Origin: Bradyrhizobium sp. dw_78
GTDB lineage: Bacteria > Pseudomonadota > Alphaproteobacteria > Rhizobiales > Xanthobacteraceae
Assembly (NCBI RefSeq): GCF_018449525.1
Contig: NZ_JAAVUS010000001.1
Coordinates: 1,116,001 to 1,180,000 of the forward strand
DNA length: 64,000 nucleotides
Direction: 5' to 3'
In this document: positions 37,222 through 46,013 of the stretch, one piece after another
Layout: every line of letters starts with the position of its first letter
Position numbering within the stretch: position 1 is the first letter of the stretch
Program-made: the position numbers and the translations under genes
The notes under the pieces: generated by a model
What the model saw: the letters and a program-made list of their open reading frames with translations, nothing else
Told to the model about the DNA's origin: nothing
The model's database searches: none

Positions 37222-38355
37222 GTGACGGATGAAGTACCAGATTTGCGCGCCGTCGAGGGCGACCCGCTGATCCTGCGCGCCAGCGGAGCGTGGACGGCGG
37301 TCCATGCCGAAGCGCTTGAATCCCTGTTCGACCGGAATGCAGGGCTGCTCGAACGCACCCGCCGCTTCCGCATCGATGTTTCGGCGGTGAGCCAGCTCGA
37401 TACCGTCGGCGCATGGCTGATCGAAAAGATGACGCGGTTCACCGGAGCCGATCAGGCTGCCGCGGTGACCAATCTGGCGGCGCCGATGGCCGGCCTGATG
37501 CAGGAGATGCACGGCCTGAATCGAAGCCGTCCGGCTGCGGTCTCCTCCGGTCATCGGGTGGTGGCATGGCTGGAAATGCTGGGCCGCACGGTCTGGGCCT
37601 CCCGAATCGATGTCATCGAATTTCTCGACATATTGGGGGCGTTCAGCGCGGCGCTGTGGCGCCTGCTGCGCCATCCGCGTTCGTTCCGGCTCACCTCGAC
37701 CGTGTACCAGCTCTCGCTGGTCGGCTGGCAGGCGGTTCCGATCATGGCCCTGATCACATTCCTGATCGGCGCCATCATTGCGCAGCAGGGCATTTTCCAC
37801 TTCCGCCGCTTTGGCGCGGAATCCTATGTCGTCGACATGGTCGGGATCCTGGTGCTGCGCGAAATCGGGGTGCTGATCGTCGCGATCATGGTCGCCGGGC
37901 GTTCCGGCAGCGCCTACACGGCCGAAATCGGGTCGATGAAGATGCGCGAGGAGATCGACGCGCTCAAGACCATGGGGCTCGATCCCATGGAGGTGCTGAT
38001 CGTTCCGCGCATCATCGCCCTCGTGATCGCGCTCCCGATCCTGACCTTCATCGGCTCGCTGGCTGCGCTCTATGGCGGCGGGCTTGTTGCGTGGCTTTAT
38101 GGCGGCATGAGTCCCGCGATCTTCATCGCGCGTCTGCACGAAGCGGTCTCGGTGACGCAATTCGAGGTCGGCATCATCAAGGCGCCGTTCATGGCGCTGG
38201 TGATCGGTCTTGTCGCGGCCATGGAGGGTCTTCGTGTCGAGGGCAGCGCCGAGTCGCTCGGCCGCCAGACCACGTCCTCGGTCGTCAAATCGATCTTTCT
38301 GGTGATCGTCCTCGACGGCCTGTTCGCGGTCTTCTTTGCATCGATTGGAATGTGA
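37222..38355 (+). CDS. MlaE-family ABC permease with N-terminal STAS domain
   Basis: A 377-residue permease for inner-to-outer membrane lipid transport. A STAS-like region (about 1-110) precedes the MlaE domain with about five helices and the signature MVAGRSGSAYTAEIGSMKMREEIDAL. The start is a GTG at 37222 after GAGGA; the upstream frame has no better start. Coupled to the ATPase gene by TGATG. No FixK box upstream: a nearby TTGACGTAG lacks a second half site. Confidence 0.9.
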   Translation: MTDEVPDLRAVEGDPLILRASGAWTAVHAEALESLFDRNAGLLERTRRFRIDVSAVSQLDTVGAWLIEKMTRFTGADQAAAVTNLAAPMAGLMQEMHGLNRSRPAAVSSGHRVVAWLEMLGRTVWASRIDVIEFLDILGAFSAALWRLLRHPRSFRLTSTVYQLSLVGWQAVPIMALITFLIGAIIAQQGIFHFRRFGAESYVVDMVGILVLREIGVLIVAIMVAGRSGSAYTAEIGSMKMREEIDALKTMGLDPMEVLIVPRIIALVIALPILTFIGSLAALYGGGLVAWLYGGMSPAIFIARLHEAVSVTQFEVGIIKAPFMALVIGLVAAMEGLRVEGSAESLGRQTTSSVVKSIFLVIVLDGLFAVFFASIGM

Positions 38356-39113
38356 TGACGGACGGGACAGACGAAGTAGCGATCCATGTGCAGGATCTGG
38401 TGGTTGGATTCGGCCGCCATACCGTGATCGACCATTTGTCGCTCGATGTCATGAGCGGCGAGATCATGGGTCTGGTGGGCGCATCCGGGGGCGGCAAGTC
38501 CGTGCTGATGCGGACGATCATCGGGCTGTTGCCGAAGCGAAGCGGCACCATCGCGGTGGCGCCGGCCGAGGGGCGGCCGGCCGCCGGGCGCTGGGGCGTG
38601 CTGTTTCAGCAGGGCGCGTTGTTCTCGTCGCTGAATGCGCGGCAGAACATCCAGGTGCCGCTGCGGGAAAGCTTTTCTTTGTCGGAGCAATTACTGGACG
38701 AGATCGCGACCGCCAAGCTGGAGATGGTCGGGCTTTCGCGCGAAGACGGCGACAAGATGCCGTCAGAGCTTTCGGGCGGCATGACCAAGCGCGTGGCGCT
38801 GGCGCGCGCGCTGGCGCTGGATCCGGCGATTCTTTTTCTCGACGAGCCGACCTCCGGCCTCGATCCGATCGCGGCCGGCGAATTCGATACGCTGATCAAC
38901 ATCCTGCAACGAACGCTCGGCCTCACGGTCCTGATGGCGACGCACGATCTCTCAAGTCTTGCCACGATCTGCGACCGTGTCGCCGCGCTGGCTGACGGCC
39001 GGATCGTCGCCCTCGGGCCGCTTCCCGAAGTCCGCGCTTCGGATCATCCCTGGGTCAAAGCCTACTTCCACGGCGCCCGGGCCGAGATGATTCACGCCCC
39101 CCACCAACCCTAG
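38355..39113 (+). CDS. MlaF-family ABC transporter ATP-binding protein
   Basis: A 252-residue ATPase: Walker A GASGGGKSVL, signature LSGGMTKRVALARAL, Walker B ILFLDEPTSGLDP, and the H-loop THDLSS. Powers the MlaE permease. Overlaps the permease stop and is followed by the MCE gene after 8 nt. Confidence 0.93.
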   Translation: MTDGTDEVAIHVQDLVVGFGRHTVIDHLSLDVMSGEIMGLVGASGGGKSVLMRTIIGLLPKRSGTIAVAPAEGRPAAGRWGVLFQQGALFSSLNARQNIQVPLRESFSLSEQLLDEIATAKLEMVGLSREDGDKMPSELSGGMTKRVALARALALDPAILFLDEPTSGLDPIAAGEFDTLINILQRTLGLTVLMATHDLSSLATICDRVAALADGRIVALGPLPEVRASDHPWVKAYFHGARAEMIHAPHQP

Positions 39114-39121
39114 AGACCATC

Positions 39122-40231
39122 ATGGAAACTCGTGCACCATTCGTCATCGTCGGCGCCTTTGTGATCATCGCGATCGGAGCCGTGTTCGGCTTCGTCTACT
39201 GGCTGAATAATTCCGGAGGCGTGGGAAAGCGGGATAGCTATCATATCGCGTTCGAGGAGCCCGTGCCCGGCCTTCTCACCGGCGCGGCGGTTCTCTTCAA
39301 CGGCATTCGCGTCGGCGAGGTGACTGATCTCGGCCTGGTGCCGGATCAGCCCCGCGCCGTTCGCGCGACGATCGCGGTGGAGCAGCATACGCCGGTGCGC
39401 AAGGACACCAAGGTCGGGCTCGATTTTCAGGGGCTGACCGGCGTTCCGGTGGTCGCGCTCGAAGGTGGCAATGCCGGCACCGCAGCGCTTGATGAAGGTG
39501 GTACGCTGGTGGCCGAAAAGGGCGCCGGGACCAGCATGACACAGGCGGCGCGCAATGCGCTTCAGCGTGTCGATACGATCCTCGGCGACAACGCCGACAA
39601 CCTCCACAACACCATTGCCAATCTCAGCACCTTCGCCGACGGCCTGGCGCGGAATACGCCGCAGCTCGACGGCATCATGACAGGTCTCGAACGCATGACC
39701 GGCGGCGGTCCGGCGGCCGCGCGCAAAACCACCTATGATTTGTCGGCGGTCGGCAAATTCGACGAGCCGCGGATACCGCTGAAGGCGGAGTTCTCGGTCT
39801 CCGAGCCCAGCGCGGTGGCGCGGCTGCAAACGCAGCGCTTCCTGTTCTCGCCCGATGCGGACCATTCCGGATTTGACGACGCCCAGTGGAGCGACAGCCT
39901 TCCGATCCTGCTTCAGGCGCGCGTGCTGCAAAGCTTCGAGAACTATGACATCGCCCATGCGCCGCTCCGCTCCGAACCGGGGGCGGATTCCGGGAACCGG
40001 CTGGTTCTCGATCTGCGCCAGTTCGAAGTCCAGATGGAGCCGTCGCCGCATGCCGTGGTCAGCTTTTCCGCCAAGCTGGTCGACAGCGCCAACGTGGTCA
40101 AGGCTGCGCGCGTCTTCCAGGGCGACAGCGCGATCGCCGCACTCGATCCAGCGTCGGCGGCTCTCGCCTTCAACAGTGCATTCGGAAATGCGGCAAAGGA
40201 TCTCGTGAGCTGGACCGCGCACCAATTGTAG
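39122..40231 (+). CDS. MlaD/MCE protein fused to a PqiC-like auxiliary domain
   Basis: A 369-residue periplasmic protein anchored by one helix (about 6-29). The MCE domain follows (about 45-125, VPGLLTGAAVLFNGIRVGEV), then a helical linker. The C-terminal 150 residues (from about 225) resemble ABC-transport auxiliary lipoprotein domains (PqiC type): DAQWSDSLPILLQARVLQSF ... LVLDLRQFEVQ. Usually these are two genes. Substrate is presumably phospholipid. Confidence 0.87.
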   Translation: METRAPFVIVGAFVIIAIGAVFGFVYWLNNSGGVGKRDSYHIAFEEPVPGLLTGAAVLFNGIRVGEVTDLGLVPDQPRAVRATIAVEQHTPVRKDTKVGLDFQGLTGVPVVALEGGNAGTAALDEGGTLVAEKGAGTSMTQAARNALQRVDTILGDNADNLHNTIANLSTFADGLARNTPQLDGIMTGLERMTGGGPAAARKTTYDLSAVGKFDEPRIPLKAEFSVSEPSAVARLQTQRFLFSPDADHSGFDDAQWSDSLPILLQARVLQSFENYDIAHAPLRSEPGADSGNRLVLDLRQFEVQMEPSPHAVVSFSAKLVDSANVVKAARVFQGDSAIAALDPASAALAFNSAFGNAAKDLVSWTAHQL

Positions 40232-40249
40232 TGGCGGGCGGGGCGTTCG

Positions 40250-40855
40250 TTATAGCCCTGCCGCCAGGGCCAGCCGCATCAGTTCGGACATGCTGCGCGC
40301 GCCGGTCTTGGCCATCAGATTGGCGCGGTAGACTTCCACGGTGCGGGGACTGATGCCGAGATCGTGCGCGATCACCTTGTTGATCTTGCCGGCGACGAGG
40401 CCGCTCAACACGTCGCGCTCGCGCGGCGATAGTTCGGCGAGGCGGGCTTCGGCGGCCCGGCGCTGTCCGTCGTCATTCGGCGCGCGGACGGTGAGCGCGC
40501 TGCGCACCGCGCTGAGAAGGATGTCGTCGTCAAACGGCTTTTCGATGAAGTCGACGGCGCCGACCTTCATCGCCTCGACCGCCAACGCGACGTCGCCGTG
40601 GCCGGTGATGATGACGACCGGGCAGGCGATGCCGTCGGCTTTCAGCTTGCGCACCAGCTCCAGGCCGCTCATCCCGGGCATGCGGACGTCGGAGATGACG
40701 CAGTCGAGGCTGGCGCCCGGCACCTGATCGAGGAAGGCATTGGCGGAATCGTGAACCTTCACGTCGAAGCCGTGGACGTCGAGCAGAAAGGCAAGTGAAT
40801 CCCGCATGGCGGGATCGTCGTCGATGACGTGGATCGTGGGCTTATGCGTCGTCAT
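40250..40855 (-). CDS. fixJ: Response regulator FixJ
   Basis: A 201-residue two-domain regulator. The receiver (about 5-120) has the acidic pair DDD and the phosphoacceptor in [14 protein letters not shown], plus the KPF lysine. The LuxR-type helix-turn-helix (about 140-200) has SPRERDVL and [15 protein letters not shown]. In rhizobia phosphorylated FixJ activates fixK. Start at 40855 ([14 protein letters not shown]) lies 14 nt inside the end of fixL. Confidence 0.93.
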   Translation of the reverse strand: MTTHKPTIHVIDDDPAMRDSLAFLLDVHGFDVKVHDSANAFLDQVPGASLDCVISDVRMPGMSGLELVRKLKADGIACPVVIITGHGDVALAVEAMKVGAVDFIEKPFDDDILLSAVRSALTVRAPNDDGQRRAAEARLAELSPRERDVLSGLVAGKINKVIAHDLGISPRTVEVYRANLMAKTGARSMSELMRLALAAGL

Positions 40856-42347
40856 GACCGGCTTCTGTCTCCACAAATGGCACCGTGAACTGGAAACGCG
40901 TGCCGCCGGCCTCGCCGGGTTCGGTCCAGATCCGTCCGCCGTGGGCTTCGATGATGGAGCGGCAGATCGAGAGTCCGACGCCCATTCCGCTCGCTTTTGT
41001 TGTCAGGAATGGCTGAAAAAGCTGCTCAGCGACGGCCGGATTGATCCCCATTCCCGTGTCGGCGACCGAAAATAATATCATGTTCTCGTCGCGGGCCACA
41101 GTCAGGGTCAGCTCGCGCCGTTCGGTCGTCTCCATCGCTTCGATCGCATTGCGGATGAGGTTGAGCGCGACCTGCTGAATTTGAATTTTGTCGACGGCGA
41201 TGGCCGGCAATTCGCTGTCGAACTGCAAGGCGACGCGGACGTTCTGCTCCTTGGCGCCGACCAGCGCGAGCGCGGCGGCTTCTTCCATCAGGGTCGCGGG
41301 ATTCTCCAGCGTATGCTGCGTCTCGCCCTTGGCGACGAACTCTCGCAAACGCTTGATGATGTCGCCGGCGCGCAACGCCTGGACGGCGGTGCGGTCCAGC
41401 GCATCGCGCAGCCGGTGCGTATCCGGGGGCGAGGCGTTCAGGAGGACGGCGGCGCCCCGGACGTAGTTTGTGATGGCCGAGAGCGGCTGATTGAGTTCAT
41501 GGGCGATGGAGGAGGCCATCTCGCCCATGGCCGTCAGGCGCGAGACGTGCCCGAGTTCGGACTGCAATTCCTGCATCCGCCGCTCCTGCGTCCGGCGCTC
41601 GGTCAGGTCGCGAATGAATCCGGTGAAAAATCGCTCGCCGCGGACTTCGGCTTCGCCGACGGCCAATTCCATCGGAAAGGTTGAGCCGTCCCGTCGTTCG
41701 CCGACCACGATACGGCCGATGCCGATAATGCGCTTCTCACCCGTATCCCTGTAGCGCTTGAGATAATGGTCGTGCTCCTGGCGGTAGGGCGAGGGCATCA
41801 GCAGCGACACGTTGCGGCCGATTACTTCGTCGGGAGACCAGCCGAACAGCCTCACGGCAGCCGCGCTGAAAGAGCGCATGTTGCCGCGATCGTCGATGAG
41901 AATCATCGCCTCCGGAACGGTGTCGAGAATCGACTGAAGCTGCGCCTGCCGGTAGCTTGCATCTTCGGACTCGCGCAGCAGCCGGTCGCCGATCACGCCG
42001 ATAACCGGGCCCAGCACCGCGAAGAACGTGATGTCGATGAGATTGGCGGTTTCCAGGGACTGGACAGGTCCGAGAAAGCCGATGCTGATCGCGATGCATA
42101 GAACCGTTGCAAAAATGGCAGGCCCGCGGCCCCCAGCAAATGTCGAGAAAATGACCACCGGCACGTACATGGCTGTGAAAGCACGGCCTTCGAAATCGGC
42201 CCGCAGCAGAAAACGGAAAGCCAGCGCCAGCGCGACCACGGCTGCCGCCGTGCCGTATCGATACAAGACGCGACCCTGCCCGGCCGAACCCGGCTTGGAC
42301 GGGGGACGGGATGCGTTATTGGAGGCTTTCATCGGACATCGTGACAT
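40842..42347 (-). CDS. fixL: Oxygen sensor histidine kinase FixL
   Basis: A 501-residue kinase (Bradyrhizobium FixL about 505). Four N-terminal membrane helices (about 30-125) precede a haem-binding PAS domain with [16 protein letters not shown]; His192 aligns with the proximal haem ligand of Sinorhizobium FixL, and the regulatory Arg is in IIGIGRIV. The H-box is [16 protein letters not shown] and the ATPase has DTGMGI and GMGVGLSIC. Haem deoxygenation switches the kinase on. ATG at 42347 or 42332 (MKASNN). Confidence 0.95.
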   Translation of the reverse strand: MSRCPMKASNNASRPPSKPGSAGQGRVLYRYGTAAAVVALALAFRFLLRADFEGRAFTAMYVPVVIFSTFAGGRGPAIFATVLCIAISIGFLGPVQSLETANLIDITFFAVLGPVIGVIGDRLLRESEDASYRQAQLQSILDTVPEAMILIDDRGNMRSFSAAAVRLFGWSPDEVIGRNVSLLMPSPYRQEHDHYLKRYRDTGEKRIIGIGRIVVGERRDGSTFPMELAVGEAEVRGERFFTGFIRDLTERRTQERRMQELQSELGHVSRLTAMGEMASSIAHELNQPLSAITNYVRGAAVLLNASPPDTHRLRDALDRTAVQALRAGDIIKRLREFVAKGETQHTLENPATLMEEAAALALVGAKEQNVRVALQFDSELPAIAVDKIQIQQVALNLIRNAIEAMETTERRELTLTVARDENMILFSVADTGMGINPAVAEQLFQPFLTTKASGMGVGLSICRSIIEAHGGRIWTEPGEAGGTRFQFTVPFVETEAGHDDA

Positions 42348-42490
42348 GGAACGGAAAGGAAAGACAGCTATTGGGTATCCTGTCTGTAACGGGCCGTCAC
42401 TAGCCTATCCGAATCCTCATCTATCATCCCTTGTTCCCTCCGGAACGTCGTGCAATGTTTCACGGGCAGGGTCTGCAAGGAGACATCCCA

Positions 42491-42652
42491 ATGGACAGGA
42501 CCGTCGCTAGCCTGAACATTGAGCATTTCAAGAAACTATTGGAAGCCGAAACCGACCCTAAGAAACGGGGTATTATTGAACGGCTGCTTGCCGAAGAAGA
42601 GGCGAAGGTTGCAGGTCCGCTGGCAACTGATGGCCTCCAGAAGCCTGCCTAG
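42491..42652 (+). CDS. 53-residue conserved small protein
   Basis: A charged, fully helical protein: MDRTVASLNIEHFKKLLEAE then DPKKRGIIERLLAEEEAKV. Small proteins with NIEHFxxLLxxExDxxKRxxIxxLLAEEE occur widely in rhizobia; function unknown. AAGGAG 8 nt before the ATG. Divergent from fixL; its stop codon overlaps the stop of the convergent gene. Confidence 0.7.
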   Translation: MDRTVASLNIEHFKKLLEAETDPKKRGIIERLLAEEEAKVAGPLATDGLQKPA

Positions 42653-42852
42653 TCGGTCTTCTCCTCCCACGGCCGCCAATGCGTCGGATTGACGTGGACC
42701 GGAGCCTGCGTGATCGTGTTTGTCCATCCGCTGAGTATCCGCCGACATGGAAATACCAGCCGGTGAACATCGTCGCCTTCAATGACCGCAAGTTCAAGAT
42801 CTCGCCCGAACGGCGCTGTCGTGATCGCCTGCCAGCGCCGATTGGTATCCAT
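42649..42852 (-). CDS. Small conserved hypothetical protein, paralogue of the gene at 3379-3618
   Basis: A 67-residue protein, MDTNRRWQAITTAPFGRDLE then AVIEGDDVHRLVFPC ... GW ... PTHWRPW; same family as the product of 3379-3618. The start at 42852 follows AAAGGGTGGG; an ATG seven codons earlier has no ribosome-binding site. It has no FixK box, unlike its paralogue. The TAG stops of this gene and of 42491-42652 overlap by two bases. Confidence 0.65.
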   Translation of the reverse strand: MDTNRRWQAITTAPFGRDLELAVIEGDDVHRLVFPCRRILSGWTNTITQAPVHVNPTHWRPWEEKTD

Positions 42853-42928
42853 TACAAATTCCCACCCTTTCATGAGGCGTTAAGCTACGGGCTCTGCTTG
42901 GCCCGGCGGATTCACATCCAGGCTGACG

Positions 42929-43306
42929 TCATGACGGCTCGGCGGGCGTGGCCGCGGCATCGCTTGCTGCCCGTCCCGAAGGCGCGAAAATCCGGGTCTC
43001 GATCTCCCCGAGCGCCCGAGCGTTCTCCATCATGTAGCTTGCGTCGTCGGTCGCGCGTTTGGTGAAGTCCCGCAAATAGTCCTGAAATATCTTCGCCTTG
43101 TCGGTCAACGAGGTGGCGGCGCTGGCTTTCCAGAGCACATCCCAGCACTGGCTGGATTCGATCTGAATCTGTTCAAACCAGTGCCTGTTCACCTCGACCA
43201 GTTTCCTGCCGAATTCGGCCTGGATATTCATGGCTTGGGCCGAACGTTGGTGCAGCGCAGCAGCGAAAGCTGGCGTTAAGCTCGTCACATTCTCCTGCTC
43301 GGACAT
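42929..43306 (-). CDS. Phasin family protein (PHB granule-associated)
   Basis: A 125-residue helical protein with NIQAEFGRKLVEVNRHWFEQ and AKIFQDYLRDFTKRATDD, the phasin pattern. Phasins coat polyhydroxybutyrate granules. AGGAG site before the ATG and a FixK box 62 nt upstream. Complements the PHA synthase encoded 4.2 kb away under an equivalent box. Confidence 0.82.
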   Translation of the reverse strand: MSEQENVTSLTPAFAAALHQRSAQAMNIQAEFGRKLVEVNRHWFEQIQIESSQCWDVLWKASAATSLTDKAKIFQDYLRDFTKRATDDASYMMENARALGEIETRIFAPSGRAASDAAATPAEPS

Positions 43307-43361
43307 GCTCGTCTCCTGTGCTACTTTGTTTAAACGCTAGGCGCTCCGCGAAGCGGCGATA

Positions 43362-43375
43362 TTGAGCTAAATCAA
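43362..43375. promoter_or_regulatory. FixK/FNR box TTGAGCTAAATCAA (phasin)
   Basis: TTGAG-N4-ATCAA centred 62 nt before the phasin ATG. The divergent gene at 43475 starts 106 nt from the centre and might share it. Confidence 0.75.
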
Positions 43376-43474
43376 CATTCAAGCGGAGAAAGTCGGCGGC
43401 CCAATTGATGCTGGTCAAAAGGCGGGGCTGGTCGTGGTCCAATATTGCTCACAGCCAAACGACAGGAGAGCAAT

Positions 43475-43816
43475 GTGTTTCCTACCTTCGCGGTACTGCT
43501 TGCCACTTCGCATCTTATGATTGCGGCCCACCCTGCGGCCGGGGCGGCCGCTGCGATGCCCCAATTCGACATCACTGCCAATTGCCGCGCCGAGATATCG
43601 ACCATTTCCGGCGTCTCCGAGTCGCTGCAGCAATGCGTGTCCGACGAACAGACGGCGCGCGACGCATTGCAGCCGGAATGGTCGGGTTTCATCGCCCACG
43701 ACCAGCGCGAGTGCCTGCAGGAAACCGGCATGGACGGCACGCCCAGCTATGTCGAACTGAAGATCTGCCTCGAAATGGCACGCGATGCGCGCCGTATGCG
43801 GAAAAACAACACGTAA
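43475..43816 (+). CDS. Small periplasmic four-cysteine protein
   Basis: A 113-residue protein with a signal peptide (about 1-25, MFPTFAVLLATSHLMIAAHP) and four cysteines in ANCRAE, QQCVSD, RECLQE and KICLEM, suggesting two disulfides. GTG start at 43475 after CAGGAGAG; an ATG overlapping it is out of frame. Function unknown. Confidence 0.65.
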   Translation: MFPTFAVLLATSHLMIAAHPAAGAAAAMPQFDITANCRAEISTISGVSESLQQCVSDEQTARDALQPEWSGFIAHDQRECLQETGMDGTPSYVELKICLEMARDARRMRKNNT

Positions 43817-43841
43817 CTTTAGTTCGATGGTTGCCTTGGAT

Positions 43842-43862
43842 CGGGTCGGGCGTTCCGGCCCG
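43842..43862. terminator. Possible bidirectional terminator
   Basis: CGGGTCGG, loop GCGTT, then CCGGCCCG: an 8-bp stem with one mismatch, followed by TGTTTGTTGT. It lies between the convergent gene ending at 43816 and fabI. Confidence 0.4.
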
Positions 43863-43948
43863 TGTTTGTTGTGCAAACCGGAAGCCACTCCGCCATCCGG
43901 GCATGGGGCAGGCTTTCGTCCGAAGACCCGATAGGCAGATTTTGCGAA

Positions 43949-44749
43949 TTACGCGGTGATGTGGGCGCCGCCATCGACCGGAATCACCGTGCCGGTAATG
44001 CGGCGGGCGGCATCGCTGACGAGGAACGCCGCCAGATTTCCGACGTCGCTGATTTCCACCAGATGATGCTCCGGCGCGAGCAAGGCGGCGGCTTCCAGCA
44101 ACTCGTCGAACTGGTCGATGCCGCTGGCGGCGCGGGTTTTGATCGGGCCAGGCGATATCGCGTGGGCACGAATGCCCTTGGGCCCGAGTTCGGCGGCCAC
44201 ATAGCGCATGCTGCTCTCGAGCGCGGCCTTCACCGGCCCCATCAGGTTGTAGTTCTTGACCACATGTTCGGAGCCGTAAAAGGTCACGGCCAGAAGACAG
44301 CCGCCGCCCGCCATCAGGGGTTCGGCGAGATGCGCCATCCGGATGAAGGAGTGGCACGAGACCTCCATCGCGATATCGAAGCCCGCGACGGAACAGTCGG
44401 TCACCCGGCCATGCAGGTCATCACGGGGCGCGAAGGCAATCGAATGCAGCAGGAAGTCGAGGCCGCCCCAGGCGGCCTGGACGCGGGAGAACACGTCTTC
44501 CAGTTGGCCGGGAATCCGGACATCGCAGGGCAGCAGCAATTCGCAACCGAGCCGGTCGGTGACCGGGCGGACAAAGGGCTCGGCTTTGTCGTTCAGGTAG
44601 GTTGCGGCCAAACGGGCGCCGCTGCGGGCAAAAGCCTCGGCGCATCCGGCCGCGATGCTGTGCTCATTGGCGATCCCGATCACGAGACCCTTCTTGCCGC
44701 GCAGATCGACAAGGGGAGTGGCCAGCGGCGTGACATCGGCGTTTGCCAT
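43949..44749 (-). CDS. fabI: Enoyl-ACP reductase (FabI-type short-chain dehydrogenase)
   Basis: A 266-residue SDR: cofactor motif GIANEHSIAAGCAEAF, SIAFAP, and the catalytic Tyr-x6-Lys in NYNLMGPVKAALE with the preceding FabI tyrosine in TFYGSEH. Reduces enoyl-ACP (or possibly enoyl-CoA) with NAD(P)H. Start at 44749 (MANADV) follows AAGGA. Last of the phaC - pta - ackA - fabI set, 65 nt after ackA, with a repeat in the gap; probably not the housekeeping copy. Confidence 0.87.
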   Translation of the reverse strand: MANADVTPLATPLVDLRGKKGLVIGIANEHSIAAGCAEAFARSGARLAATYLNDKAEPFVRPVTDRLGCELLLPCDVRIPGQLEDVFSRVQAAWGGLDFLLHSIAFAPRDDLHGRVTDCSVAGFDIAMEVSCHSFIRMAHLAEPLMAGGGCLLAVTFYGSEHVVKNYNLMGPVKAALESSMRYVAAELGPKGIRAHAISPGPIKTRAASGIDQFDELLEAAALLAPEHHLVEISDVGNLAAFLVSDAARRITGTVIPVDGGAHITA

Positions 44750-44769
44750 CGAGATAGTCCTTATGACCG

Positions 44770-44815
44770 GAGCATGATCCTGAACATGGGAAGCGTTTTC
44801 GAAAAGATCGTGCTC
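44770..44815. repeat. Degenerate dispersed palindromic repeat
   Basis: Ends GAGCATGATC and GATCGTGCTC are inverted copies with one mismatch; the middle AAGCGTTTTCGAAAA resembles the element at 175-248. It fills the ackA-fabI gap and touches the ackA stop. Confidence 0.5.
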
Positions 44816-46011
44816 TAGGCTGGAGACACTCCGCGCACGATATCGAGGGTGTGGCGGGCGATCATCGCTTCTTCGTCTGTCGGGATCACGCGAACGGCGA
44901 TGCGGCTCTGCGGGGAACTGATCACATCGGCTCCGTCGGCATTGGCCTTCTCGTCGAGGATCACGCCGAGCCAGCGCAGCCGCTCGCACACCCACGCCCG
45001 GATCGGCGGCGCGTGCTCGCCGATCCCGGCGGTAAAGACGATGCCGTCCAGCCCGCCAAGCGAACTGGTCAGGGCGCCGACCTCGCGGGCTATGCGATAG
45101 ACAAAGAGTTCGAGGGCTTCCCTGGCGTGAACGTCCTGGCTTGCGAGCAGCGTGCGCATGTCGCTCGCAAGGCCTCCCGAAACCCCGAGCAGGCCGGATT
45201 TGCGATAAAGCAGATCTTCGACCTGCTTGGCGGTCATCTTTTTCTCCTGCTCCAGATAGAGGACGACGCCGGGATCGAGCGACCCGCACCGCGTTCCCAT
45301 CATCAACCCGTCCAGCGCAGTGAAGCCCATGGTCGTATCGATGCTCCGGCCTCCCTGCATGGCGCACAGGCTGGCGCCGTTGCCGAGATGGGCGGCGATG
45401 ACCTTGCCATTCGCGAGATCCGGGGCAAGCTTGCGCAATTGACGGGAAATATATTCGTAGGACAGGCCGTGAAAGCCGTAGCGCCGCACGCCTTCGGCCT
45501 CGAACTCGCGCGGCAGCGCGAAGCGCGTCGCCACCTTCGGCAGGGCGTGATGGAATGCGGTGTCGTAGCAGGCGACCTGCGGCAATTGGGGCCGGATCTT
45601 GCCGATGGCGTAGATCGGCGCCAGGCTGTGCGGTTCGTGCAGCGGCGCCAGCGGAGTCAGCCGCTCAAGCAATTTCAACAGGTCTGGGGTCACGCGTTCG
45701 GGCCGATCGTGATCCGGGCCGCCGTGGACGATGCGGTGGCCGACCGCCATCAGCGTATCGCCTCCCAGATCCTTTTCGATCCACGCGATCATCTCCTCGA
45801 GCAGCGGGCCGAAGTCCTCATCGGCCTTCGCCCAGCGGCGTTCGGCCAGGATCTTTCCCTGCATATCGCGTGCGATGAAATGCGGGGCGCTGCCGATGCT
45901 TTCGACCTCGCCCTTGGAGACAAGCGTCATCGTGTCTCCGGCCCCAATTTCGAACAGCGAGAACTTGATGCTCGAGGAGCCGGCGTTGAGCGTGAGGATT
46001 GCTTGCGTCAC
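44815..46011 (-). CDS. ackA: Acetate kinase
   Basis: A 398-residue kinase interconverting acetyl-P + ADP and acetate + ATP. Motifs LNAGSSSIKFSLFE, VGHRIVHGG, HLGNGASLCA and FTALDGLMMGTRCGSLDPG. GTG start at 46011, 7 nt after AGGAG, 2 nt behind the pta stop. Gives ATP from phosphoketolase-derived acetyl-P. Confidence 0.95.
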   Translation of the reverse strand: MTQAILTLNAGSSSIKFSLFEIGAGDTMTLVSKGEVESIGSAPHFIARDMQGKILAERRWAKADEDFGPLLEEMIAWIEKDLGGDTLMAVGHRIVHGGPDHDRPERVTPDLLKLLERLTPLAPLHEPHSLAPIYAIGKIRPQLPQVACYDTAFHHALPKVATRFALPREFEAEGVRRYGFHGLSYEYISRQLRKLAPDLANGKVIAAHLGNGASLCAMQGGRSIDTTMGFTALDGLMMGTRCGSLDPGVVLYLEQEKKMTAKQVEDLLYRKSGLLGVSGGLASDMRTLLASQDVHAREALELFVYRIAREVGALTSSLGGLDGIVFTAGIGEHAPPIRAWVCERLRWLGVILDEKANADGADVISSPQSRIAVRVIPTDEEAMIARHTLDIVRGVSPA

Positions 46012-46013
46012 CT

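Noticed and set aside
44750..45367. Extension of the fabI frame upstream of 44749
   Set aside because: It runs antiparallel-free but through ackA in another frame; the ATG at 44749 with AAGGA gives the normal FabI N-terminus.
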